NCBI GenBank assembly: GCA_947371275.1
Contig: CANBOV010000014.1
Coordinates: forward strand, 1 to 41,372
DNA: 41,372 nucleotides
Direction: 5' to 3'
From: Flavobacteriaceae bacterium
GTDB taxonomy: Bacteria; Bacteroidota; Bacteroidia; Flavobacteriales; Flavobacteriaceae
Every line of letters begins with the position of its first letter. Position 1 is the first letter of the stretch. Shown one piece after another: positions 25,658 through 32,518 of the stretch. Made by a program: the position numbers and the translations under genes. Under the pieces are notes generated by a model, which worked only from the letters and a program-made list of their open reading frames with translations, did no database searches and was not told where the DNA came from.

Positions 25658-26278
25658 TTAGCTGTTTTTCAGGGAATTCTCGAAGGGTACTCGGTTTAAA
25701 ATACTGCGCCCTAACGTTACTTCATCAGCATATTCTAATTCATCACCCACCGCAATACCTCGCGCTATTGTAGACGTTTTTATATTTAAATCCTTTAATT
25801 GTTTGAAAATATAAAAATTAGTTGTGTCCCCTTCCATGGTTGAACTCAAAGCAAAAATAAGTTCGTCTATTGCTTCTTGTTTAACTTTATTGATTAGTGA
25901 AGCAATATTTAACTGACTTGGACCAATACCATCGATAGGTGAAATCTTTCCTCCTAATACATGATATATCCCTTTAAACTGGTTGGTATTCTCAATCGCC
26001 ATTACATCGCGAACATCCTCAACAATGCAAATAATTTTATGATTTCTAGCGGAATTATTACAAATTTCACAGAGATCAACATCAGAAATATTGTGACATG
26101 ACACACAAAACTTAATATCCTCGCGCATAGTTGTCAAGGCGGTCGACAAATACAGTGTTTGTTCTGGAGGTTGCTTTAGCAAATACAACACTAATCGCAG
26201 TGCCGTTCTTTTGCCAATTCCGGGTAATTGAGCCATTTCATTAACCGCTCTTTCTAGTAATTTTGATGAAAATTCCAT
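25658..26278 (-). CDS. recR: Recombination mediator protein RecR
   Basis: 206 residues, typical RecR length (about 200). A helix-hairpin-helix [12 protein letters not shown] (18-29), a zinc finger with C58, C61, C70 and C73, and a Toprim domain starting [13 protein letters not shown] (84-96) occur in the standard order. RecR works with RecO (and RecF) in loading RecA at single-strand gaps. A housekeeping gene marking the edge of the accessory polysaccharide cluster. The start at 26278 fits the family N-terminus, and the -7 box ends only four bases before the ATG, which predicts a leaderless transcript. Confidence 0.96.
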   Translation of the reverse strand: MEFSSKLLERAVNEMAQLPGIGKRTALRLVLYLLKQPPEQTLYLSTALTTMREDIKFCVSCHNISDVDLCEICNNSARNHKIICIVEDVRDVMAIENTNQFKGIYHVLGGKISPIDGIGPSQLNIASLINKVKQEAIDELIFALSSTMEGDTTNFYIFKQLKDLNIKTSTIARGIAVGDELEYADEVTLGRSILNRVPFENSLKNS

Positions 26279-26282
26279 GATA

Positions 26283-26290
26283 CAAAAATA
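26283..26290 (-). promoter_or_regulatory. -7 box of recR, leaderless arrangement
   Basis: TATTTTTG on the minus strand matches TAnnTTTG exactly, with TATC between it and the ATG at 26278. Transcription would begin at or within a few bases of the start codon. A -33 TTG is not obvious. Confidence 0.5.
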
Positions 26291-26336
26291 GGTAATTTGA
26301 AAATTAGATAATTTTAATTTATGAGAATAATTTATG

Positions 26337-26344
26337 TATTTTGG
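26337..26344 (+). promoter_or_regulatory. Possible imperfect -7 box of the symporter gene
   Basis: TATTTTGG differs from TAnnTTTG at one fixed base and lies 20 nt before the ATG at 26365 in the 86-bp divergent gap with recR. Confidence 0.25.
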
Positions 26345-26364
26345 CTTTTTAATAAATCTACATT

Positions 26365-27861
26365 ATGTCACCTAGTACTATCCTAATCATCATCATTTTA
26401 TATTTTGGTTTGCTTATTTTGATCTCTAACTTGGTCAGCAAAAAAAACACTGACAATGATACTTTTTTCAAAGCTAATAAAAATTCAAAATGGTATTTGG
26501 TAGCTTTTGGAATGATTGGAACGGCATTGTCTGGAGTTACTTTTATTTCGGTTCCTGGACAGGTAGGTTCTCCCGATATTCAATTTAAATATTTCCAGTT
26601 TGTTTTGGGCAATGCGCTAGGATTTTTGCTTATTGCAAAAGTTTTATTGCCGTTATACTACCGTATGAACCTGACATCGATTTATGGTTATATAGAACAG
26701 CGACTTGGAAACGTGTCGTATAAAACCGCGGCGTTTATTTTCCTGATTAGCAGAACAATTGGTTCTGCTGCGAGATTATATTTGGTCGTTTTAGTATTAC
26801 AACGTTATCTTTTTAATGCATTTGGCGTTCCCTTCTATGTAACCGTATTTATTTCCCTTGGTTTGATATTTGCCTATACCTATCGAGGGGGATTAAAAAC
26901 AATTATCATAACTGATACTTTGCAGACATTCTTCTTAGTTTCTTCTGTTTTCTTAACCATTTATTTTATTTGCAACAGTTTGGATTATTCGTTTGGGGAG
27001 GCATTTGAAGCAGTCAAAAACAGTAATTATTCCAAAGTTTTCTTTTTTGATGATTGGCTTAAAAGCACACATTTTGCAAAACAAGTTTTGGGTGGAATGT
27101 TCGTTACCATTGCGATGGTTGGACTAGATCAGGATTTAATGCAAAAAAACCTTAGCTGTAAAAACATTGGAGAAGCACAGAAAAATATGTACACGTTTAC
27201 CGGAATCTTTGTGATAATAAATATTTTCTTTTTAAGTGTTGGCGCTTTGCTATACATCTATGCAGAAAAAAATGGAATTACAGTTCCAATGGTAGATGGC
27301 GTAGCGAGAACAGATTTATTGTTTCCCGAGATTGCTTTCCATCACCTCACTCTATTTCCTGCAATTATCTTTTTATTGGGATTGACTGCGGCAACTTTTG
27401 CAACGACGGATTCGGCTTTGACTGCTCTGACAACCTCGTTTTGTGTGGATTTTCTCGGTATGGATAAAAGTAAAAATCAAAACAAACCCAATATCATTAG
27501 AACGCGTCACTTGGTTCATATCGGATTTTCGTTCCTGATGTTTTTTGTCATTCTTTTAATAAACTTCTTCAATGATGCTTCTGTTGTCAGTCTTATTTTT
27601 AAGATTGCCGCATTGACTTATGGTCCACTTTTAGGTTTGTATGCTTTTGGCCTATTTGCAAAAACAAAAACAGTTAACGAATATCTGGTCCCTTTTGTTT
27701 GTATCCTATCACCAATACTGACTTTCTTGCTGAGTTATAATTCGAAAGAGCTTTTTGGCAACTATGAATTTGCCGAAGAATTAATCATTGTAAACGGCTT
27801 AATAACCTTTCTAGGATTATTACTAATTAGCAAGCCTGCTTCTGAAAACACACGATATTAA
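26365..27861 (+). CDS. Sodium:solute symporter (SSS family)
   Basis: 498 residues with about 13 membrane segments, the usual size of SSS (SLC5-like) transporters. FGMIGTALSGVTFISVPGQV (residues 49-68) is the family's TM2 region with the sodium-site pattern, followed by LTSIYGYIEQRLG (113-125) and TYRGGLKTIIITDTLQTF (near 172-189), also characteristic. It would import a solute with Na+, but the substrate (sugar, amino acid, vitamin or sialic acid) cannot be read from sequence. It is divergent from recR and convergent with the CoA-binding gene, with which its stop overlaps by 4 bp. Confidence 0.92.
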   Translation: MSPSTILIIIILYFGLLILISNLVSKKNTDNDTFFKANKNSKWYLVAFGMIGTALSGVTFISVPGQVGSPDIQFKYFQFVLGNALGFLLIAKVLLPLYYRMNLTSIYGYIEQRLGNVSYKTAAFIFLISRTIGSAARLYLVVLVLQRYLFNAFGVPFYVTVFISLGLIFAYTYRGGLKTIIITDTLQTFFLVSSVFLTIYFICNSLDYSFGEAFEAVKNSNYSKVFFFDDWLKSTHFAKQVLGGMFVTIAMVGLDQDLMQKNLSCKNIGEAQKNMYTFTGIFVIINIFFLSVGALLYIYAEKNGITVPMVDGVARTDLLFPEIAFHHLTLFPAIIFLLGLTAATFATTDSALTALTTSFCVDFLGMDKSKNQNKPNIIRTRHLVHIGFSFLMFFVILLINFFNDASVVSLIFKIAALTYGPLLGLYAFGLFAKTKTVNEYLVPFVCILSPILTFLLSYNSKELFGNYEFAEELIIVNGLITFLGLLLISKPASENTRY

Positions 27862-28232
27862 TATTGATTGGTTGATAATAAAACTAAGGTACAAGCTACC
27901 TCAACTTTAATTCCGTTACCTTGTAATAATTGATAAAACTCAGGGTTTTCGGTGCCTGGATTGAATACTACACGTTTAGGTTTGGTTTCGATGATGTAAT
28001 TATAATAATCGCGTTGACGAACTGGATTGAGGTATAAAGTCACAGTGTCAATATTTTTTAGCGGTATATTTTTAGTATATATTTTAACTCCGGCCACTTC
28101 TCCTGCATTCTGCCCAATTGCTAAAACTGTATGTCCTTTTTCAACTAACATTGTGATTGCTTTAAACGCATACCGTTCTGGTTTTGTAGAAGCGCCAAGA
28201 ACTAAGGTCTTTTTATTTTTCATGAATTTCAT
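27858..28232 (-). CDS. CoA-binding domain protein (YccU-like)
   Basis: A 124-residue single-domain Rossmann protein. LVLGASTKPERYAFKAI near 10-26 is the dinucleotide/CoA-binding loop, and FNPGTENPEF (about 94-103) is the second conserved block. Stand-alone CoA-binding domain proteins of about 120-140 residues are widespread and their physiological role is unclear. Two ATGs are possible: 28232 and 28223 (three residues shorter). A perfect -7 box at 28243-28250 would give a very short leader for the first and about 15 nt for the second. The 3' end overlaps the symporter stop. Confidence 0.88.
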   Translation of the reverse strand: MKFMKNKKTLVLGASTKPERYAFKAITMLVEKGHTVLAIGQNAGEVAGVKIYTKNIPLKNIDTVTLYLNPVRQRDYYNYIIETKPKRVVFNPGTENPEFYQLLQGNGIKVEVACTLVLLSTNQY

Positions 28233-28242
28233 TTCTATGGGT

Positions 28243-28250
28243 CAAAGATA
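28243..28250 (-). promoter_or_regulatory. -7 box of the CoA-binding protein gene
   Basis: TATCTTTG on the minus strand, a perfect TAnnTTTG, ends 10 nt before the ATG at 28232 and 19 nt before the one at 28223. Confidence 0.5.
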
Positions 28251-28317
28251 ATGGTAACTTTATAATTCGGAAGATTTATTTAACTTCTATTTAATAGTTA
28301 AAAAGAAATGGAGAATT

Positions 28318-28325
28318 TATCTTTG
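28318..28325 (+). promoter_or_regulatory. -7 box of the MarC-family gene
   Basis: TATCTTTG on the plus strand matches TAnnTTTG exactly and ends 11 nt before the ATG at 28337, so the 5' leader should be very short. No clear -33 TTG. Confidence 0.5.
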
Positions 28326-28336
28326 CCAAAAAAACT

Positions 28337-28960
28337 ATGGAGTTATTTATTTTTCTTTTTGCTGCCCTTTTTTCAGTCTTAAACCCCATTGGGACTGTTC
28401 CAATTTTTGTAGGATTAACGCAAGATTACACTAAAAAAGAGCGTTCAAAAGTATCCATGCTGACGGCCATCAATGTGTTTATCATATTGATAATTTCGTT
28501 TTTTATTGGACAGTATGTTTTGACCTTTTTTGGGATTACTATAACGGCTTTGCGTATTGCGGGTGGAATTATAATTGCCAGTTCAGGGTTTTCATTACTT
28601 AATGGGAAGTTTAATAAAAACAGGGGGATAAACAAAAAAGTAGAAGAAGACATACAAAGTCGGAATGAAATTGCTTTAACTCCACTGGCTATGCCGATGC
28701 TTGCCGGTCCGGGATCTATATCTTTGTTAATTGCATTTTATCAGGAACACAATTCAACTAACGATATACTAATCTCTTCCTTAGCCATCCTGGTCGTTAG
28801 TTTCGTTATTTTTATCATTTTACGAAGTGCGGACTATATAGCTAAATTTCTTGGAGCTTCTGGAATTGTAGCAGTTTCCAGAATCATTGGATTCCTTACA
28901 ATTTCGATTGGAATTCAGTATATTATTAGTTCTGTTTTGGCTATTATTCGTGGGATCTAA
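28337..28960 (+). CDS. MarC-family integral membrane protein
   Basis: 207 residues with six predicted membrane segments, the normal length of the MarC/NAAT family. FAALFSVLNPIGTVPIFVGL (8-27) is the conserved first segment with the Asn-Pro-Ile-Gly motif, and TPLAMPMLAGPGSI (about 115-128) is the second hallmark, with its proline-rich half-helix. Some members are neutral amino-acid transporters; E. coli MarC itself has no settled role. It is convergent with the ctlX operon and ends in a shared bidirectional terminator. Confidence 0.93.
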   Translation: MELFIFLFAALFSVLNPIGTVPIFVGLTQDYTKKERSKVSMLTAINVFIILIISFFIGQYVLTFFGITITALRIAGGIIIASSGFSLLNGKFNKNRGINKKVEEDIQSRNEIALTPLAMPMLAGPGSISLLIAFYQEHNSTNDILISSLAILVVSFVIFIILRSADYIAKFLGASGIVAVSRIIGFLTISIGIQYIISSVLAIIRGI

Positions 28961-28975
28961 TTACATTATAACCTT

Positions 28976-29017
28976 TAATAAAAAACTCCAAACCTTGCGG
29001 TTTGGAGTTTTTTATTA
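28976..29017. terminator. Bidirectional terminator between MarC-family gene and ctlX
   Basis: A perfect 19-bp inverted repeat with a TTGC loop. The GC-rich core ACTCCAAACC pairs with GGTTTGGAGT and is flanked by A6 on one side and T6 on the other, so it can stop transcription from both convergent genes. Confidence 0.92.
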
Positions 29018-29038
29018 TGCAGTAGAATGGTAAGCCGC

Positions 29039-29974
29039 TTATTCTTTTGGCAAGAAAATTTCTGCCATCATGCAGCGGGCACTTCCTCCTCCACAAGCTT
29101 CTATGGTGTCTAAACTAGAATGTATTATTTCAACATGCGCTTCGAGTTGGGCAATTTGCTTTTTGGTTAAACTCTTATAGGCTGACTCGCTCATTACTAT
29201 GAATCGTTCCTCGTTTTTACCTTTTACTTCGAGCATGTTACCCGCAAAGTTATTTACTTGATCTTCTGTGATTAAGATAATTTCTTTATCATCTCCTCGA
29301 AGGCTGTCTAATACCATTTTGCGTTCTTTTTTATCGTCAATACAATCGGCACAAATCACTGCGAAAGTATCTCCCAAGCACATCATTACATTGGTATGAT
29401 AAATTAATTTACGTTCTCCGTTTACGGTTTGAAATGCTTCAAAAATTACCGGGGTGAATTCGAAATCCTCACAAAACTCAATCATTAATTCTTCATCGGC
29501 TCTTGGTGATAAGGCACAATAGGCTTTACCATTTTCTCTGTCTAACAACAAACTGCCTGTACCTTCTAAGAAAACATTATCTTCTTCTGCCAAGGTATAG
29601 TCCATAATTTCATTAATTACAAAACCATCATCTTCCAAAACATCGAGTATATCTTCTCTTCTTTCGGCACGACGGTTTTCGGCAAACATGGGATAGAGCA
29701 CTACGTCTCCACTTTCATGAAAGGAGATCCAATTATTTGGAAAAACACTATCGGGTGTGTTGGGTTCAAGGGTATCTTCTACTACGGTAACGTTTACCCC
29801 TACTTTACGCAATTTGGTTACAAAAGCATCAAATTCTGCTTGCGCTTTTGTATTTACGGTTTCGGGTGAAAGGCCGTCAAGCACTTTTTGGTAATAATTA
29901 TTTACGGCAGTTTGTTCGTTCATGCGAAAAGCCACTGGGCGAATCATCAGGATGGAATTGGTTGTTTGTTTCAT
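29039..29974 (-). CDS. ctlX: Citrulline utilisation hydrolase CtlX
   Basis: 311 residues of the guanidino-group-modifying (amidinotransferase/arginine deiminase-like) fold. MIRPVAFRMNEQTAVNNYYQ (10-29) and PDSVFPNNWISFH (74-86) are the hallmark CtlX segments. Putative catalytic residues are E137 in FLEGTGSLLLD, H193 in YHTNVMMCLG and nucleophile C301 in GGGSARCMMAE. CtlX proteins hydrolyse the ureido group of citrulline to give ornithine, CO2 and ammonia. It lies one base after the DDAH-like gene, so the two are probably one operon and may act in sequence on an arginine-derived substrate. Cytoplasmic, no signal peptide. Confidence 0.88.
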   Translation of the reverse strand: MKQTTNSILMIRPVAFRMNEQTAVNNYYQKVLDGLSPETVNTKAQAEFDAFVTKLRKVGVNVTVVEDTLEPNTPDSVFPNNWISFHESGDVVLYPMFAENRRAERREDILDVLEDDGFVINEIMDYTLAEEDNVFLEGTGSLLLDRENGKAYCALSPRADEELMIEFCEDFEFTPVIFEAFQTVNGERKLIYHTNVMMCLGDTFAVICADCIDDKKERKMVLDSLRGDDKEIILITEDQVNNFAGNMLEVKGKNEERFIVMSESAYKSLTKKQIAQLEAHVEIIHSSLDTIEACGGGSARCMMAEIFLPKE

Positions 29975-29975
29975 T

Positions 29976-30890
29976 TTAGTCTCTAATTAATGGAAGTGTT
30001 GAACATCGCAACAATCCTTCTTGTTTGGCAATTTCTGCATAGGGTATTTCTTCAACGACAAATCCGTTATCGCGAAGCCAATTGTTTAAACGGGTAAAAT
30101 TCTTTTCTGAGACCACTACATTTTCAGCGATCGAAAACACGTTAGAATTCATGTTATACATTTCGTCTCGCGTGATATGGAAAAGATTCTCCTTACCGAA
30201 CAGTTTGACTAAATACACATAATCAGATTCTTGACGGAAGCCACTTTTATAGATGATTCCTTTGTTCTTACCTACCGGTTGAAAACAGCAATCTAGGTGT
30301 AACGCATTATCTCGAGCTTCTAATTTTGACTTTACTAAATCAAACTCTTTTACAATTTTATTTGGGAACAATTGTTTGATATAATTCACCCCTTCGATAT
30401 TGGTTCGAGCGGTAATATAGTCTTTATAATCGGTGCCTTTATAGGTTCCAATGAATATATAATCATTCCACAGCATTACATCACCTCCTTCTATATGAAC
30501 TTCCTCTGGTGGTCGTACTACTTTTGCAGGATTGATTTGGTCGATTACATATTGAATGGCATCGAGTTCTCTTTCTCTATCGGGAAGAATATTGGCCTTT
30601 ATAAAGACATCATCAATCACAAAACCAATGTCACGCGAAAAGATTTGGTTGTAGTTTTCTATCATCTCCGGACGGTAGACTTTGACCTCATATTTTTGAA
30701 ACACTTGGTTGAATGCTTCCATTTCGTTTACCATATCGGCTTCTACCGGATACGTCCCTGCAAGGATATGTTCTAGCGATTTTGGATCGTATGCTTCTTC
30801 TGCGGTTGGTGTTGGACCGTTATTTACTGCTGAACCGAGCACAACAGCTCTTAGTCTTGACGTTTCGTTTTTTACATTTAATGGTAACAT
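29976..30890 (-). CDS. DDAH/amidinotransferase-like hydrolase
   Basis: 304 residues of the same pentein fold as CtlX but only distantly related. Visible active-site candidates are R86-D87 in FSRDIGFVIDD, the EGGDVML loop (134-140), H198 in NALHLDCCF, and nucleophile C296 in LLRCSTLPLIRD near the C-terminus. The family covers arginine deiminase, dimethylarginine dimethylaminohydrolase and amidinotransferases. With CtlX next to it, a guanidine hydrolase producing citrulline or a related ureido compound is the simplest guess, but the substrate is not determined by sequence. The -7 box TATATTTG lies 22 nt upstream of the ATG at 30890. Confidence 0.82.
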   Translation of the reverse strand: MLPLNVKNETSRLRAVVLGSAVNNGPTPTAEEAYDPKSLEHILAGTYPVEADMVNEMEAFNQVFQKYEVKVYRPEMIENYNQIFSRDIGFVIDDVFIKANILPDRERELDAIQYVIDQINPAKVVRPPEEVHIEGGDVMLWNDYIFIGTYKGTDYKDYITARTNIEGVNYIKQLFPNKIVKEFDLVKSKLEARDNALHLDCCFQPVGKNKGIIYKSGFRQESDYVYLVKLFGKENLFHITRDEMYNMNSNVFSIAENVVVSEKNFTRLNNWLRDNGFVVEEIPYAEIAKQEGLLRCSTLPLIRD

Positions 30891-30912
30891 AAAGTAGCTT
30901 TAGGCTTGTGGA

Positions 30913-30920
30913 CAAATATA
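30913..30920 (-). promoter_or_regulatory. -7 box of the DDAH-like/ctlX operon
   Basis: TATATTTG on the minus strand, a perfect TAnnTTTG, directly follows the T-run of the terminator at 30921-30948. The terminator of the upstream operon therefore occupies the spacer and -33 region of this promoter. Confidence 0.55.
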
Positions 30921-30948
30921 AAAAAGCTTCCCAACTAAGAGAAGCTTT
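30921..30948 (-). terminator. Terminator of the 30978-34137 operon
   Basis: On the minus strand AAAGCTTC and GAAGCTTT form an 8-bp stem with a 10-nt loop, followed by a run of T. It starts 30 bp after the stop at 30978. Confidence 0.8.
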
Positions 30949-30977
30949 GTTTATAAGTATTTTGGTTACTGAGAAAA

Positions 30978-31451
30978 TTAGTTTGAATTGCGTTGTACCC
31001 CAAAATGAAAAACCAGGAATCGTTTTGCTTTTATTGTGGTATGCCTTTTAAACCCTGCTTTTTCGATACCTCGAATGGAACTCTCATTATTGGAGTTGAC
31101 TATAATAAACACTTCCTGTTGATTATTATGGAGCAGTTCCACTTTGGCGATGTAGTTAATCACATAAGGATAGATGGACTTTCCTTTATAGGCATCTAGG
31201 GTGCTGCAGTCTCCTATAGCAGGTCCGACTTCCTTAATAATTCGAAGAAGCCATAACTTTCTGAACAAAAAACTTTGGTGTATTAGGAGCCCTTCATCCT
31301 TAATGAAAAACTGTTTTTTATTTGGGCTTATTTGGGCTACTTGAATAGGGTACTCTAGATTTTTAAAATCGGCAATAGTGTCTTTGGTCATGCTGTACAC
31401 GATGACGTCTATGGGGGTTATCTTCCAGAGTCTTAGTAGTTTTTTTAGCAT
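30978..31451 (-). CDS. GNAT-like acetyltransferase, small
   Basis: 157 residues. The C-terminal half looks like a GNAT fold: a beta strand with FIIVNSNNESSIRGIEKAGF (about 115-134) has the N..S..GI.KAGF pattern that closes the acetyl-CoA site in many N-acetyltransferases, and YKGKSIYPYVINYIAKVELL (about 88-107) corresponds to the preceding signature helix. The pyrophosphate-binding Q/RxxGxG/A motif is degenerate (AYKGKSI). The start overlaps the upstream FemAB/GNAT-like gene by one base (31451, TAATG), so it is translated with it. The substrate is unknown; context suggests an envelope sugar or lipid-linked amine. Confidence 0.6.
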   Translation of the reverse strand: MLKKLLRLWKITPIDVIVYSMTKDTIADFKNLEYPIQVAQISPNKKQFFIKDEGLLIHQSFLFRKLWLLRIIKEVGPAIGDCSTLDAYKGKSIYPYVINYIAKVELLHNNQQEVFIIVNSNNESSIRGIEKAGFKRHTTIKAKRFLVFHFGVQRNSN

Positions 31452-32518
31452 TATCTTTTCACTTTAGCGAGTAGTTTAGCAATGGTCTTTTTATGTTTCT
31501 TTAGGTGTTTTTCTATGGCTAGATAGGCGTTAAAAAACAAGGGTTTTATCACCCAGTGCCTTTGACCGTCTTCAAAATAAAACGGTACTGTATTGAAACT
31601 ATTTTTGAATTCCTGTACTCCTTTTGAACCGCCTAATGAAATATTGTAACCGTCTAATCCTTCTTGCAATGATAACTTAATGGCTTCCCATTGCAGGAAA
31701 TCGCCTGTACGCAAATCGGGCACTTCTTTTTTAGAACCACCTAGAATATAGGTATAATACTTACCCCCTTTTAGGAGTAAAATAGCGCCTTTTAATTCTT
31801 CTTCTTTATAGGCTGCCAACATTTTTAAATAGCCTTTATTATTAAGGTTCAATAAGGTGTCTTTCATAGCGTTCCAGTCTCTGATGCTGTAATTGGCAGC
31901 CATAGCGTTTTCAGAAAACAAGGTATAACCGCTTTCTATTTCGGCAGCAGTGGTTAAGGTTTTAAAGACCAAATCTTTGCGGTAGGAATTTCTAACATTG
32001 CGCCTTACTGACGGTTTAAGCGTTGCTATTTTGGACTCTTCATCGTAACCTTTTAAGTCAATCCAATTGATACCGTAGGCCGAATACACGTATTTGAATA
32101 GGTGCCCCACTTGCGCCGTTTTTAGGGAAGACAACTGAGCAAAATTGGTATACGTATGGGGATTAACTTCTTTAGTATAAGGCAACGAAATGTGACAATA
32201 ACAGCACTTTAGCACTTTAGCACGTTCTTGCACCTTTATTATCAAATTATTCAATTGGGTTTCAAATCCCGGACTGATAATGGGTCCGAAGGGTACTATA
32301 TAAAATTTAAACACCGTAGCTTTGGCTACTACTGCTACATAACCACCCCTAATAACGTCTTCTTTATCGATACAAAGACAAGCTTCGTAATCAAATCCGT
32401 AGGACTTAAAAGACTTATTCCAATCTGACAACAACAAGTGACCTGCTTTATCTTCGTTGCTTACGAAAGCATCCCATTTGTCTAACCAATCTTGGTCTTT
32501 GGTGATTATTACTTTCAT
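31451..32518 (-). CDS. FemAB/GNAT-6-type acyl or aminoacyl transferase-like protein
   Basis: 355 residues. The layout matches the FemAB-related BioF2-like/GNAT-6 group: KPSVRRNVRNSYRKDLVFK (168-186, the typical 'xRRxxRxA' helix), then LFSENAMAANYSIRDW, LKGAILLLKGGKYYTYILGG (near 246-265), and EAIKLSLQEGLDGYNISLGG near the C-terminus. Members of this family move an amino acid or acyl group onto envelope precursors; peptidoglycan interpeptide bridging is not expected in this Gram-negative group. The start overlaps the NodB-like gene by 4 bp (ATGA at 32515-32518). FemAB-like proteins next to a polysaccharide deacetylase also occur in exosortase (XrtA/PEP-CTERM) clusters, a parallel that may point to exopolysaccharide modification. 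Confidence 0.68.
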   Translation of the reverse strand: MKVIITKDQDWLDKWDAFVSNEDKAGHLLLSDWNKSFKSYGFDYEACLCIDKEDVIRGGYVAVVAKATVFKFYIVPFGPIISPGFETQLNNLIIKVQERAKVLKCCYCHISLPYTKEVNPHTYTNFAQLSSLKTAQVGHLFKYVYSAYGINWIDLKGYDEESKIATLKPSVRRNVRNSYRKDLVFKTLTTAAEIESGYTLFSENAMAANYSIRDWNAMKDTLLNLNNKGYLKMLAAYKEEELKGAILLLKGGKYYTYILGGSKKEVPDLRTGDFLQWEAIKLSLQEGLDGYNISLGGSKGVQEFKNSFNTVPFYFEDGQRHWVIKPLFFNAYLAIEKHLKKHKKTIAKLLAKVKR

